From an uncultured Clostridium sp. (GTDB taxonomy: Bacteria > Bacillota > Clostridia > TANB77 > CAG-508): a stretch of DNA of 59,764 bases. The notes under the pieces are model-generated. The model ran no database searches. It was given only the letters and a program-made list of their open reading frames with translations, and was not told where the DNA came from. The stretch spans positions 64,760 through 124,523 of the forward strand of contig CANSPP010000004.1 in assembly GCA_947648905.1 (NCBI GenBank), written 5' to 3'. Both the position numbers and the translations under genes were made by a program. Positions 43,495 to 53,357 of this stretch are shown piece by piece (the first letter of the stretch is position 1; every line of letters begins with the position of its first letter).

Positions 43495-46131
43495 CTATTC
43501 TGTTTCGCCTGCTGTATTCCCTGTTGTATTTTCTGTTGTGTTATTACCTGATGTGTTTCCTGATGTGTTTCCATCAGTTGTATTTCCGCCTGACGATGTA
43601 TTTCCTGTTGTATTTTCTCCTGAGGAATTTGTATTGTTTGTTGTATTTGGTTTTGGTTGTTCTGATGGCTTTTCTACTTCTTTTGGTTTTGTATGAACAT
43701 TACATATATCTTCAACTTTTCCGCTTCCTGATACTGTTGTTCCATTTACTGGCTTCCATAAGTTTAGTTGTTCTTTTGGTAGCACTCCACCATATGGTTT
43801 GTTTGTTACTGTTACATATTGTGAACAATACTCTGTTGCTATTTTATTTGTTTCTGAACATATAGCTTGACTTCCATGTCCTTGGCATTTTTCTGGTAAA
43901 TTATCAGATGTAAATATTTCTGTATATGCTGGACATTCTGCTGTTGCAAGTCCTCCTGTTAATGAGCATACTTTTTGTTCTACTATTCCACTTGGCTTTG
44001 TAAATGTTGCACCTGCTAAACCTTTGTGAATATCTTTCATAACTGAGCTCCAGATTAGTGCTGCTGGGTTTGCTGAATATTCTCTTTGAACTACTTCTTC
44101 TGGGGTGTCATATCCAAACCAACAAGCTGCCGCATAGTATGGTGTAAATCCGCATAACCATCTATCTTTATGTCCGTCTGTTGTTCCTGTTTTTGCAGCT
44201 ACATCCATACCTGTTATTGCACAATATGGTGCTGTTCCTCCAGCTTTTACTGTTCCTTGCATAATAGTTGATGTTATATATGCATTTTGTTCTGATATAA
44301 CTCTTTTCTTTTCTTGTGTTGGTGTTAAAACTGTGTTTCCATTTGCATCTACTACTTTAGTATAGAATGTTGGTTCTATATATTCTCCATTATTTGCAAT
44401 TGCTGCATATGCTGCTGCCATTTCTAATGGGCTTATACCTTCTGAAAGTCCTCCTATTGCAAGTGATAAATGTTCATCATTTGGTACACTGCTTTCAACT
44501 TCACTAGATTTTTTTAGAGTTGTTACTCCAAAGTTTCTTAAATAGTCAATTGATTTCCCTGGTGTTAATTCCCTCATTATTTTCACTTCTGGTACGTTTT
44601 GTGATTTTGCCAAAATTGTTCTAATGTTAATGTTTCCTAAATAATTTTCTTCATTTTTTGGTGTATATCCGCCACCAAAGTCTGTAAGTACATCATTATA
44701 CATTGTTGCAGCTGTAATTACTTTTTCTTGTAGCGCTGGTGCTATATCTGCTATTGGTTTTATTGATGAACCTGGTTGTCTTGCTGATTGTGTTCCCCTG
44801 TTTAAAGTTGAACCTGTTTTTTCTCCTAATCCACCTGAAACACCTAGTACATATCCTGTTTTATGGTCTATTATTACCATTGCGGCTTGAGTTTGTTCAT
44901 TTACTAATGTTCCATCTTTATTCTTCTCGTGTCCTGGTTTTATGTATTGTGCTTTTTTAGTTTCTTCTTCAACTCTTGCTTGTATTTCAGGGTCTACAGT
45001 TGAGTAAATAGTTAATCCACTACTATACACATAGTTTTCTGCTAATGTTCTTGATATATCTTTATCTTCCATTACCTGTCTTATTACTTGGTCTATTACT
45101 GCATCTGTATGATAAGAATGATTGCTTCCACTAGCTATTGCTCCTTTTTCAAACTTTAGCCCTGCATTTGCTTGTTCTACTGCTTGGTTATATTCTTCTT
45201 CATTTTCTATATAGCCTAATTCTTTCATCTTAGCCAATACTGTTAGTATTTTTGATTTTATTCTCTCTGCTCTCTTTTCTTCTGTGTCTGTATCTGACGC
45301 TAGTTTGAATGGATTATAATATGTTGGTCTACTGTTTATTCCTGCTAAATATGCACATTCTACTAAACTTAAATCTTTTGCGCTTTTATTGAAATAATAT
45401 TCAGCACCTAATTCAACTCCATGTAAGTTTCCTTCTCCTCCAACAAATAGTATATTTAGATATAACTCTAATATTTGCTCTTTTGATATCATTCTTTCTA
45501 CTTGATATGCTTTTGCCCATTCCTTTACTTTTCTGAATATTCCAGCCATTCCTGATGACTCATCATCTTTTGTTATATTCTTTACTAATTGTTGTGTAAT
45601 TGTACTTCCACCATATGTATTTTTTCCCATTAAAGTTGTTACAATTGCTCCTGCTGTCCTTTTAAAGTCTACTCCACTATGTTTATAAAATCTTTCGTCC
45701 TCTATTGCAACATATGCTTTTGGTAAATATTCTGCCATTTCATCCAATGTTATTACTTTTCTTTTTTCATCACCACTTAAATTGGCTATAATTGAACCAT
45801 TTGCATCTACTATTACTGAATTTGAAGCTGCTATTTTTAATTCATCTTTGCTTATTTCAAAATCATCTCCAAATAGTCCAAAGAACATTCCTGCTATTAT
45901 TCCAGCTCCTATTACTGCTAATAATAAAAAGATTACTATTAATATTTTTATTGCCATCATTAATTTTGGATGTGACTTTTTCTTTTTATTTCCATTTTTT
46001 GTTTTCTTTACTTGTGGTCTTTTTGTAGGTTTTCTATTTTCATTTTTCGTTGCTGAATTTCTTGTAGGTCTCTTTTTATTTTTGTGTATTTTATTTGGTC
46101 TTGCTTTGTTATTTTTACTGTTATTTGGCAT
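43495..46131 (-). CDS. Class A penicillin-binding protein (PBP1A type)
   Basis: The 878-residue enzyme polymerises and cross-links peptidoglycan. A basic, Asn-rich cytosolic head (KKTKNGNKKKKSHPKLMMAI) precedes a membrane helix at about 60-85, the GT51 glycosyltransferase domain (VAIEDERFYKHSGVD and GGSTITQQLVKN) and the transpeptidase domain (QPGSSIKPI with SxxK, and KTGTTDGHKD). The C-terminus is a Thr/Asn/Gly-rich tail. Four cysteines occur in the late part (VCSLTGGLATAECPA). Its gene lies alone, with the GGGACGTTTCC palindrome at 46229-46259 upstream. Confidence 0.93.
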   Translation of the reverse strand: MPNNSKNNKARPNKIHKNKKRPTRNSATKNENRKPTKRPQVKKTKNGNKKKKSHPKLMMAIKILIVIFLLLAVIGAGIIAGMFFGLFGDDFEISKDELKIAASNSVIVDANGSIIANLSGDEKRKVITLDEMAEYLPKAYVAIEDERFYKHSGVDFKRTAGAIVTTLMGKNTYGGSTITQQLVKNITKDDESSGMAGIFRKVKEWAKAYQVERMISKEQILELYLNILFVGGEGNLHGVELGAEYYFNKSAKDLSLVECAYLAGINSRPTYYNPFKLASDTDTEEKRAERIKSKILTVLAKMKELGYIENEEEYNQAVEQANAGLKFEKGAIASGSNHSYHTDAVIDQVIRQVMEDKDISRTLAENYVYSSGLTIYSTVDPEIQARVEEETKKAQYIKPGHEKNKDGTLVNEQTQAAMVIIDHKTGYVLGVSGGLGEKTGSTLNRGTQSARQPGSSIKPIADIAPALQEKVITAATMYNDVLTDFGGGYTPKNEENYLGNINIRTILAKSQNVPEVKIMRELTPGKSIDYLRNFGVTTLKKSSEVESSVPNDEHLSLAIGGLSEGISPLEMAAAYAAIANNGEYIEPTFYTKVVDANGNTVLTPTQEKKRVISEQNAYITSTIMQGTVKAGGTAPYCAITGMDVAAKTGTTDGHKDRWLCGFTPYYAAACWFGYDTPEEVVQREYSANPAALIWSSVMKDIHKGLAGATFTKPSGIVEQKVCSLTGGLATAECPAYTEIFTSDNLPEKCQGHGSQAICSETNKIATEYCSQYVTVTNKPYGGVLPKEQLNLWKPVNGTTVSGSGKVEDICNVHTKPKEVEKPSEQPKPNTTNNTNSSGENTTGNTSSGGNTTDGNTSGNTSGNNTTENTTGNTAGETE

Positions 46132-46228
46132 TTTATTCCCTCCTTGCCAATTTAAAATTTTCGCAAGCTTATTATATTACATTTTCGAAAAAAAGAAAAG
46201 CTTTTTTTGCAAAATTCGCTCCATTTTT

Positions 46229-46259
46229 GGGACATTTGGGGACGTTTCCTTTTTGTCCC
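46229..46259. repeat. GGGACA...TGTCCC palindrome with GGGGACGTTTCC core, copy 2
   Basis: GGGACA and TGTCCC arms enclose TTTGGGGACGTTTCCTTTT. Same core as at 37609-37639. It lies between the PBP gene and the upstream unknown gene. Confidence 0.65.
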
Positions 46260-46270
46260 TAAATCTCACT

Positions 46271-47125
46271 TTATAAAATGCTATTATTTGCTTGTAAATA
46301 CTTAATTCTAACCTTGTCCTTCAAAAACTTATTTTGCAAATAATCAAATGTCCTATTTTGATAACTTTGTGCTTCATAAATCTTTTTCTTCTCATATAAA
46401 TTTTCCTTATCGTAATCAAAATCATCTATGTATTCAAAATCAATCTCGTAATCCACTATATTAATTCCATTAAATCTCTTGCTTGTTATAGCTACATTTC
46501 CATTTAAATTTATAATAATTGCTTCTTCAAAAATTTTATATTTGTTTATTAGTTCCTTTGGGAAGTCAACATTTAGAATAATTTGAGATTTTGCTAGACT
46601 TTTTTTCTTGTTATTTGTCACTGTTATCATAATTCCATCTTCTTCAAAAATCTGCTGTTCTATATTTTTAAACTTTTCAAAATGGTTTGTAACAATATTT
46701 ACTCTCTTATATTGTTTCACAATTTGTTTTATGTTTTCTAGCATATTTTGTTCTATTTCGTTGATTAATATTGATAGCTGTATTTCCTCTTTTTTTAGTC
46801 TCTTTTTTTCTACTACATAGTCTAATGCTTTTAGTGTTAGAGCTTTAAATAACCATCGTCCTTCTATTATTTTTGCTCCATAACTATTTAAAAAATTTAC
46901 ATAGTCTTCTTGTTTGCTCGTTTTTTTGCTTAATACTATTTTTTGATTGTTTGCTTTTTCTAGTATTGCTATTGTTCGTTTTGCTAGTCTTTCTGCTTTT
47001 TTTATTGATATTTTTTCTTCTTCTATTGGTAGTATTATTTTGTCTTCTTTTACTATTGGTATATTTAGCATTTTTAGTATTAACTTGGGCTTGTCAGTTT
47101 CTTGGATATAATACAAATAAATCAC
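46271..47125 (-). CDS. Unknown protein, 284 residues
   Basis: The protein (start MIYLYYIQETDKPKLILKML) has a highly charged, Lys/Glu/Ile-rich helical sequence without signal peptide or membrane helix. Alternating segments (KSLAKSQIILNVDFPKEL, AIIINLNGNVAITSKRFNGI) suggest an alpha/beta fold of two halves. I do not recognise its family. It lies between the PBP gene and dinD, transcribed in the same direction, and no in-frame CGG is present. Confidence 0.65.
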   Translation of the reverse strand: MIYLYYIQETDKPKLILKMLNIPIVKEDKIILPIEEEKISIKKAERLAKRTIAILEKANNQKIVLSKKTSKQEDYVNFLNSYGAKIIEGRWLFKALTLKALDYVVEKKRLKKEEIQLSILINEIEQNMLENIKQIVKQYKRVNIVTNHFEKFKNIEQQIFEEDGIMITVTNNKKKSLAKSQIILNVDFPKELINKYKIFEEAIIINLNGNVAITSKRFNGINIVDYEIDFEYIDDFDYDKENLYEKKKIYEAQSYQNRTFDYLQNKFLKDKVRIKYLQANNSIL

Positions 47126-47171
47126 TCTCCTATACTTTTTACTTAAGTATATGAAAGTGATTTTAGTGATA

Positions 47172-48015
47172 TTACATATTAATTTTCTTTAGTTCCATTT
47201 TATTTTCTTTTTCCAATTGTTTTAGGCTCTTTTCTGGTGTTGGTAAGTCTTCTGGCATAGTTCCGTCCAGCTTCTTGTATTGCTCTTCTAACAATTTTTC
47301 CAACTATATTATGTGTGCTACATGCATCCTTTTCTGTTTGTATATTGTCTCTTTTTAGTTTTTGCTCTGTTTGAGAAATTCTAAATAGATTTGCTATAAG
47401 TTCGTCGCTTCCCATATTATCTAAAATATCTTCTCTGTATCTTAAACCTTTTCTTTTAGCAATGTCGTCAGCTGTTTCTCCATTATATAATCCTTTATAT
47501 CCGCTATTATGAAATTTGTCAAAATTTTTAACTCCTGCATTTTTTGCTGTTTGGTTAAGTCTATAATTTCCTTTTTTAGTTAAATTTCTTTGATAAAATC
47601 TTCTTTCGTCTTCTGTTAATAAACTATATTCTTTTTCGCTAATTTCTTGTTTTCTTGTTTGTATTGCAAAATATGTTTGGGCAAGTGCAATTACTTTTTT
47701 TCTTGAATCTCCATTTTGGGCTATTAGATAACAAGCATATCTAGTTAGCTTATAATCTTTCTGCCTTCTTTGTGCACCTGATCCTATTTGTACCATTTTG
47801 TCGGCTCCGACAAAATGCTCTAAGTAATTGATATCAGTATTTTCGCAAGCTTTCTTTGCTTTTTGTATAACATTTTCGAATTTTCTCCATTCTTTATAGT
47901 CTAAAACTTCCTTTAGTTCTCTTGCATACCAGTATTCAGTTCCGTTCTCGTCAATATGTTTAATATTTTCAAAAGTTTGATTGTTAGAATTAAAATCTTT
48001 TTCTAGCTTTTTCAT
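47172..48015 (-). CDS. dinD: DNA damage-inducible protein D, requires +1 shift at CGG
   Basis: DinD in Escherichia coli is an SOS-induced inhibitor of RecA filaments. The 280-residue protein has the family N-terminus HIDENGTEYWYARELKEVLD and the middle motifs GSGAQRRQKDYKLTRYA and FRISQTEQKLKRDNI. The open frame ends with QEAGRNYARRLTNTRKEPKT, unlike any DinD. Skipping the C at 47265 (GGA CGG AAC read as GGA, GGA ACT) gives QEAGGTMPEDLPTPEKSLKQ, the conserved GGTMPEDLPTPEKS motif, and ends at TAA 47172. The glycine is firmly conserved, so this is among the strongest of the eight sites. No LexA box was identified upstream. Confidence 0.93.
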
Positions 48016-48095
48016 ATATTACCATCTCCATTTCTTATTTTTCTATATTTTAATATACTAATAAGTAAATTTCAATAGTTTAGTAATATTTTTTT

Positions 48096-48959
48096 TCAAA
48101 CAACTATATCCCTTTTCAAAAGTCCATTATTAACAACACCAACCCCAACAAACCCATTCTCGGAATAAACCCTATAAATTCCATCTATATCTTGCACTGT
48201 AAGCTGTACGCCATTCAAAAACAGCTGTAATTTTCTACTATTCAAATTTATGCTAGGCTTATTCTCAAACAGTCTGTCCAACGAAATTAAATGCCTGTCC
48301 ACTGCATCTGCATTTTCTTGCAACTCTTCAACTGTTACAGAATTGCTTATATTAAAATCTCCAACTTGAACTCTATTTAGTTCGCACATATAACCTACTG
48401 TACCTAATCTTTTGGCTATATCTTCGCACAAACTTCTAATATATGTACCTTTTGAGCAACTAACCTGAAATTGCAATTGCTTATTTTCATTGTCTAATTC
48501 CATTAGTTTTATGTCATAAATTTCAATTTGTCTTGGTTGTATTTCTACTGTTTGACCTTTTCTCGCATATTCATAAAGTTTTTTTCCATTAACTTTTATA
48601 GCAGAATACATTGGTGGCACTTGCTCTTGCTTTCCTACAAAAGTTGCAAGTTTTTTCTCCGCTTCTCTATTTTGAAAGATTTCATCTGGCACAATTTTTT
48701 CTTCTATAACTTCACCTTCTGCATCTGCTGTATCAGTTTTTTGTCCTAATTGAATTTTAGCTTGATAAATTTTATCGTGATTTATCAAGTACTTAGAACA
48801 CAAAGTTCCTTTCCCAATTAATAATGGCAACACTCCGGTTGCCATTGGGTCTAAGGTTCCAGTATGACCGACCTTACTATTTGTCATTTTCTTTACTTTA
48901 TATACGATGTCATGTGAAGTACAACCTTTTGGTTTATTTACAACTATTATTCCATCCAT
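48096..48959 (-). CDS. truB: tRNA pseudouridine(55) synthase
   Basis: TruB makes pseudouridine 55 in the T loop of tRNA. The protein starts MDGIIVVNKPKGCTSHDIVYKV at ATG 48959 (the upstream in-frame ATG lacks a ribosome site), has the catalytic GHTGTLDPMATGVLPLLIG, KLYEYARKGQ and SKGTYIRSLCEDIAKRLG. The end GLLKRDIVV stops at TGA, which supports a standard code at TGA. It is the last gene of the rimP-nusA-infB operon, as in many Bacillota. No in-frame CGG. Confidence 0.96.
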   Translation of the reverse strand: MDGIIVVNKPKGCTSHDIVYKVKKMTNSKVGHTGTLDPMATGVLPLLIGKGTLCSKYLINHDKIYQAKIQLGQKTDTADAEGEVIEEKIVPDEIFQNREAEKKLATFVGKQEQVPPMYSAIKVNGKKLYEYARKGQTVEIQPRQIEIYDIKLMELDNENKQLQFQVSCSKGTYIRSLCEDIAKRLGTVGYMCELNRVQVGDFNISNSVTVEELQENADAVDRHLISLDRLFENKPSINLNSRKLQLFLNGVQLTVQDIDGIYRVYSENGFVGVGVVNNGLLKRDIVV

Positions 48960-48992
48960 ATTACTTCTCCACATTTAGTATTTTTGCATTTT

Positions 48993-49952
48993 CTATTTTC
49001 CTGCATTTAATGCTTTTTTTACTTCTTTTATTATCTTTTCTTTTACTTGCTCTAAGTCGCCTTGAATTGATGCTCCTGCTGCTCTTGGGTGTCCTCCACC
49101 ACCAAACATTAAACATACATCTGAGGCATTTACTTTTTCGCTAGTACGTAGCGATATTTTGTATGTATTTTCATCTTTTTGTCTTACAAATATAGATACT
49201 TCTACACCTTCTATGTCTCTTCCAACCTCTACTAATCCTTCGTGGTCACCTGGTTCTGCATTAACTTCTTCTTCGTCTTTCATTGTTATATATGTATATG
49301 TTATTTGCCCTTCTTCTAATATTTCCATTCTTTCTATTGCCTTTTTTAATAATAAGAAGTTTGATTTTGTATTTGTACGTAATGTTCTTTTATAGATATC
49401 TGGTATATTAACACCTTTTCTCATTAATTCTGCTGTAAATTCAAATGTTTCTGGATTTACTCCATCATGTCTAAATCCACCTGTATCTGTTATTATTCCT
49501 GTTTCCAAGCAAGTTCCAAGTTCTTTTGTTATATCTATTTTAAAATAGCTAAACATTCCTACTAAAACTTCACAGCATGCTGGAGACACTGGATTTACAT
49601 AGTTCAGGTCTCCATACATTTTATTGCTTCCGTGATGGTCTATTACTATTGTTTTTGTTGCATTTTCAAAGTATTCGTTTTTAGCTAGTCTTTTTAAATC
49701 TGCACAGTCAACAGATATTGCTAAATCATAATTTTTTATTTCTGAATCTGTTTTTATTTGGTCTGCTGATGGCAAGAAATTGAACAATCTAGAATATTCT
49801 GGAATTATTACATCTGCTTGTTTTCCTAATTGCTCTAGCATAAGCTTCATAGCTAAACTACTTCCTATTGCGTCTCCATCTGGTGATTCATGTGTTAATA
49901 CAACTATTTTTTCACTTGATTTTATTTGTGTTAAAATTTCGTCTAGGGTCAT
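48993..49952 (-). CDS. nrnA: DHH-family phosphoesterase (NrnA type)
   Basis: NrnA degrades short RNA oligonucleotides and pAp. The 319-residue protein has the DHH motifs VVLTHESPDGDAIGSSLA, SVDCAD, VIDHHGSN and a DHHA1 domain with GGGGHPRAAGASIQG. It starts one base after rbfA ends, in the same order (rbfA, nrnA, truB) seen in Clostridia and Bacilli. Related DHH proteins may act on cyclic dinucleotides, but the length and context fit NrnA. Confidence 0.93.
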   Translation of the reverse strand: MTLDEILTQIKSSEKIVVLTHESPDGDAIGSSLAMKLMLEQLGKQADVIIPEYSRLFNFLPSADQIKTDSEIKNYDLAISVDCADLKRLAKNEYFENATKTIVIDHHGSNKMYGDLNYVNPVSPACCEVLVGMFSYFKIDITKELGTCLETGIITDTGGFRHDGVNPETFEFTAELMRKGVNIPDIYKRTLRTNTKSNFLLLKKAIERMEILEEGQITYTYITMKDEEEVNAEPGDHEGLVEVGRDIEGVEVSIFVRQKDENTYKISLRTSEKVNASDVCLMFGGGGHPRAAGASIQGDLEQVKEKIIKEVKKALNAGK

Positions 49953-49953
49953 A

Positions 49954-50319
49954 TTATTTCTCCTCTTCTTTTTTTGGCATAATTTCTTTTAAAATACTAT
50001 CAATTTTTGCTCCATATTCTAGTGAATCATCTAACTCAAATATGATTTCTGGTGTATTTCTTAAGTTTACTCTTTTTGCCAATTCACTTCTAATAAATCC
50101 AGCTGACTTTTTTAATCCTGCTAATGTATCTTTTAAATTTTTAGAATTTAAAATGCTCACATAAATTTTTGCAAATTTTAGGTCATTTGTAACTTTAACT
50201 TTTGTTACACTAATTAAGCCTGTTACATTTGGATTTTTTAGTTCATAGTTTAAAATTTGACTAATTTCTTTTCTGTATTGTTCGTCAATACGTCCTAATC
50301 TATTTTGATTTTCTGGCAT
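49954..50319 (-). CDS. rbfA: Ribosome-binding factor A
   Basis: RbfA helps the final maturation of the 30S ribosomal subunit. The protein starts MPENQNRLGRIDEQYRKEIS at ATG 50319 with AAAGGA; the longer open frame would include the hairpin region before it. It has the KH-like fold LKNPNVTGLISVTKVKVTNDL and AKIYVSILNSKN. It lies downstream of infB as usual. Confidence 0.93.
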   Translation of the reverse strand: MPENQNRLGRIDEQYRKEISQILNYELKNPNVTGLISVTKVKVTNDLKFAKIYVSILNSKNLKDTLAGLKKSAGFIRSELAKRVNLRNTPEIIFELDDSLEYGAKIDSILKEIMPKKEEEK

Positions 50320-50343
50320 TTTTCTATCCTTTCTAAGTTTAGA

Positions 50344-50390
50344 AAGAATTGCTATTTGGCGCTGAAATTCAAGCAACGCCAAATGCAATT
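50344..50390 (-). other. Hairpin between infB and rbfA
   Basis: ATTGCATTTGGCG and CGCCAAATAGCAAT pair in the gap between the infB stop and the rbfA ribosome site. No T run follows, so it may be an RNA processing or stability element inside the operon, not a terminator. Confidence 0.6.
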
Positions 50391-50402
50391 ATCTTTCAAG
50401 CT

Positions 50403-53357
50403 CTATCTTTTAATTTCTTCCATAACATAAATTTCAAGCATATCGCCTTCTTTTATGTCATTGTAATTTTCAATTTGAATTCCACATTCAAATCCTTTTC
50501 CTACTTCTTTAACTTCATCTTTAAATCTCTTTAATGTTGATAAATGTCCATCATGTATAACAACGTTTTCTCTAATTACTCTTATTCCTGCATTTCTTTC
50601 AACTTTTCCAGATAATACATAAGCTCCTGCTATTGTTCCAACATTAGAAATTCTAAATGTTTGTCTTACTTCTACACTACCAATTACTTTTTCTTCATAT
50701 TTTGGCTCTAACATACCTTTCATAGCCATTTCTACGTCTTCAATTGCTTGGTATATAATAGAATATTGTTTAATTTCAACCTCATCTTTTTCTGCCATTT
50801 CTTTAGCTGTTGCGTCAGGTCTTACGTTAAATGCTATGATTATTGCATTTGAAACTTTTGCAAGTGTAACATCTGATTGATTTACTGCTCCTGCTGCTGC
50901 ATGTATTACTTTTACTCTAACTTCTTCATTTTGTAGTTTTTCTAGCGATTGTTTTACAGCTTCAACAGAACCTTGAACATCTGCTTTTACAATTAAGTTT
51001 AATACTTTTAGTTTTCCTTCTTCCATTTGGCTAAATAAGTTGTCTAATGTTACTTTTGTAGCATTTGCCATTGCTTTTTCTCTAGCTTGACGTTTTCTTC
51101 TTTCTATTAAATGTTTAGCCATTTTTTCGTTCTTAACTTCGTAGAATGTTTCTCCTGCTTCTGGAACTTCTGTTAATCCCATTATTTCTACTGGTGTTGA
51201 TGGCCCAGCAGCTTTTACTGATTTTCCTTTATCGTCTTTCATTGCTCTTATTCTACCAATTGAAGAACCTACTACTATTGTATCTCCAACATCAAGAGTT
51301 CCTCTTTGTACAAGCATTGTTGCAATTGCACCTTTTGATTTATCAAGTCTTGCTTCTATTACAGCACCTTTTGCTTGTTTATTAGGGTTTGCTTTTAGTT
51401 CTAATACATCTGCTTCTAATAATACCATTTCTAATAATTGGTCAATATTTTCACCTTTTTTAGCTGAGATTGGAACATATATTGTATCTCCACCCCATTC
51501 TTCTGGTACTAATTCATATGTCATTAATTCTTGTTTTACTTTTTCTATATTGGCATCTGGTAAATCTATTTTATTTATTGCTACAATTATTGGTATTCCT
51601 GCTGATTTTGCGTGGTTTATAGCTTCTACTGTTTGTGGTTTTACACCATCATTTGCTGCAACAACTAAAATTGCAATATCTGTTATTTGTGCACCTCTTG
51701 CACGCATTGCTGTAAATGCTTCATGTCCTGGTGTATCTAAGAATGTTATTTCTCTGTCATTTACTTTTACTTTATAAGCACCTATTGCTTGTGTAATTCC
51801 ACCTGCTTCTCCTTCTATTACATTTGTTTTTCTTACTGCATCTAGAAGTGATGTTTTTCCGTGGTCTACGTGCCCCATAACTACTATTACTGGTGGTCTT
51901 TCTTTTAAGTCTTCTTCTCTATCTTCAGAATCATCAAATAATATATCTTCTTCTGTTACTGTTTCTTTTTTAATTGCAGTAATTCCAAATTCTTGTGCTA
52001 TTAGATATGCTGTATCAAAATCAATTTCTTGATTTATTGTTGCCATAATTCCATAACCTAATAGTTTTTTAATAACTTCTGCTGTTGTTTTTTTCATATC
52101 TGCAGCTAAATCTTTTACACTTATTGTTTCTGCTATTTCTATTTGTGTTAATTGGAATATTTTTTGTTTATTTCTTTCTTCTTGATTTTGATTTTTTCTC
52201 TTCTTTCCTCTTCTTCCACGTTCTGTTGTTAAATCATAATAATCAAGCATTCCACCATCTTGCTCATCAAACATATTTGATAATCTATTTGCTTGTTTTA
52301 AAGTTTTTAGTTTTCCTTCATCAAAATCGTGACCATTACTGTTTTTTCTATTTTTTGTTTTCTTAGTTCTATTTTCATCAAATTTGTTACTATTTTTTTG
52401 TTTTTCTATTGTTCTGTTGTATTCTCTTACACTTTCTTTTTCAACAGTATCGACAGCCATAATGTCTTTGATATTTCTTTCAATACCTTTTTCATCTAAT
52501 GGTCTCTTACCACCAAATCTTTCATTATTTCTGTTATTATTACGATTATTGTTAAATCTATTGTTGTTGTTATTATTCCCAAACCTGTTGTTATTATTAA
52601 ATTTATTGTTTCCACCATTGTTGTTTCCAAATCTGTTATTTGATTGATTGTTGTTGTAGTTATTTCTATTGTTATTGTTTGGTTTTCTTTGATAATTATT
52701 GTTATCTCTATGTTCCATTTTTTCTCTTGGTTGTCTTGTTTCTTGTACTTTTGGTGTTTCATTAGCTACTTTCTTTACTGGTTCTTTTTCTACAACTTTT
52801 TCAGGTGCTTTTTCAACTACTTTCTCACTTGCTTTTTCAGGTGCTTTTGTAGTATCTTTTTCAACAGTTTTCTCTACTTTTTGTTCTATTTCTTTTTTTG
52901 GTTCTTCAACTGGAGCTTCTTTTTTTTGCTCTGTTTTACCTAGTCCAAATAATTCGCTTACAGTCATTGGTTTACTTTGTTTGTTTCTGTATACAATATT
53001 GAAGTCTTTGTTTTGTTTTCTTTCTACGAATCCAATGTTGTCTTTTTTTGTTTCTTTTTTAGTTTCTTCTTTCTTTTTTGTTTGTTGTTCTTCCTCATTT
53101 ATTATAACTTCTCTTCTTATAATAACAGGTGCTTTTTCTTCTTTTTTAGTTTCCATTTTTCCTTTATTAGCTGTTCCTTTTCCTTCTTTTTTCTTTGCTT
53201 TTTTTGATAGTTCTTCTTCTATTTTTTTTGCTTCACTTTCGTCAATACCGCTCAAATGGCTTTTTGCCTCTATGTTTAATTTTTTTGCTACTTCTAATAT
53301 TTCTTTACTGGTTAAGTCTAGCTTTTTTGCTATATCATATATTTTTATCTTACCCAA
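50403..53357 (-). CDS. infB: Translation initiation factor IF-2
   Basis: IF-2 places the initiator tRNA on the ribosome. The protein has an IF2_N domain at the start ([20 protein letters not shown]), a long disordered region with many KEAP/KE repeats and an Asn/Arg-rich stretch (about residues 215-285, with runs such as [16 protein letters not shown]), a second N domain, and the GTPase with [32 protein letters not shown] and [12 protein letters not shown]. The best start is TTG 53357, since GGGGGTGAAG lies at correct spacing; the 53375 ATG lies before that site. It overlaps the L7Ae-like gene by 8 bases. Confidence 0.95.
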   Translation of the reverse strand: MGKIKIYDIAKKLDLTSKEILEVAKKLNIEAKSHLSGIDESEAKKIEEELSKKAKKKEGKGTANKGKMETKKEEKAPVIIRREVIINEEEQQTKKKEETKKETKKDNIGFVERKQNKDFNIVYRNKQSKPMTVSELFGLGKTEQKKEAPVEEPKKEIEQKVEKTVEKDTTKAPEKASEKVVEKAPEKVVEKEPVKKVANETPKVQETRQPREKMEHRDNNNYQRKPNNNNRNNYNNNQSNNRFGNNNGGNNKFNNNNRFGNNNNNNRFNNNRNNNRNNERFGGKRPLDEKGIERNIKDIMAVDTVEKESVREYNRTIEKQKNSNKFDENRTKKTKNRKNSNGHDFDEGKLKTLKQANRLSNMFDEQDGGMLDYYDLTTERGRRGKKRKNQNQEERNKQKIFQLTQIEIAETISVKDLAADMKKTTAEVIKKLLGYGIMATINQEIDFDTAYLIAQEFGITAIKKETVTEEDILFDDSEDREEDLKERPPVIVVMGHVDHGKTSLLDAVRKTNVIEGEAGGITQAIGAYKVKVNDREITFLDTPGHEAFTAMRARGAQITDIAILVVAANDGVKPQTVEAINHAKSAGIPIIVAINKIDLPDANIEKVKQELMTYELVPEEWGGDTIYVPISAKKGENIDQLLEMVLLEADVLELKANPNKQAKGAVIEARLDKSKGAIATMLVQRGTLDVGDTIVVGSSIGRIRAMKDDKGKSVKAAGPSTPVEIMGLTEVPEAGETFYEVKNEKMAKHLIERRKRQAREKAMANATKVTLDNLFSQMEEGKLKVLNLIVKADVQGSVEAVKQSLEKLQNEEVRVKVIHAAAGAVNQSDVTLAKVSNAIIIAFNVRPDATAKEMAEKDEVEIKQYSIIYQAIEDVEMAMKGMLEPKYEEKVIGSVEVRQTFRISNVGTIAGAYVLSGKVERNAGIRVIRENVVIHDGHLSTLKRFKDEVKEVGKGFECGIQIENYNDIKEGDMLEIYVMEEIKR

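Noticed and set aside
1134..47267. Explaining the eight frameshifts as sequencing or assembly errors
   Set aside because: Typical indel errors fall in homopolymers. Here all eight are an added C before GG, on both strands, each matching the family after removal. Read data would still be needed to settle it.
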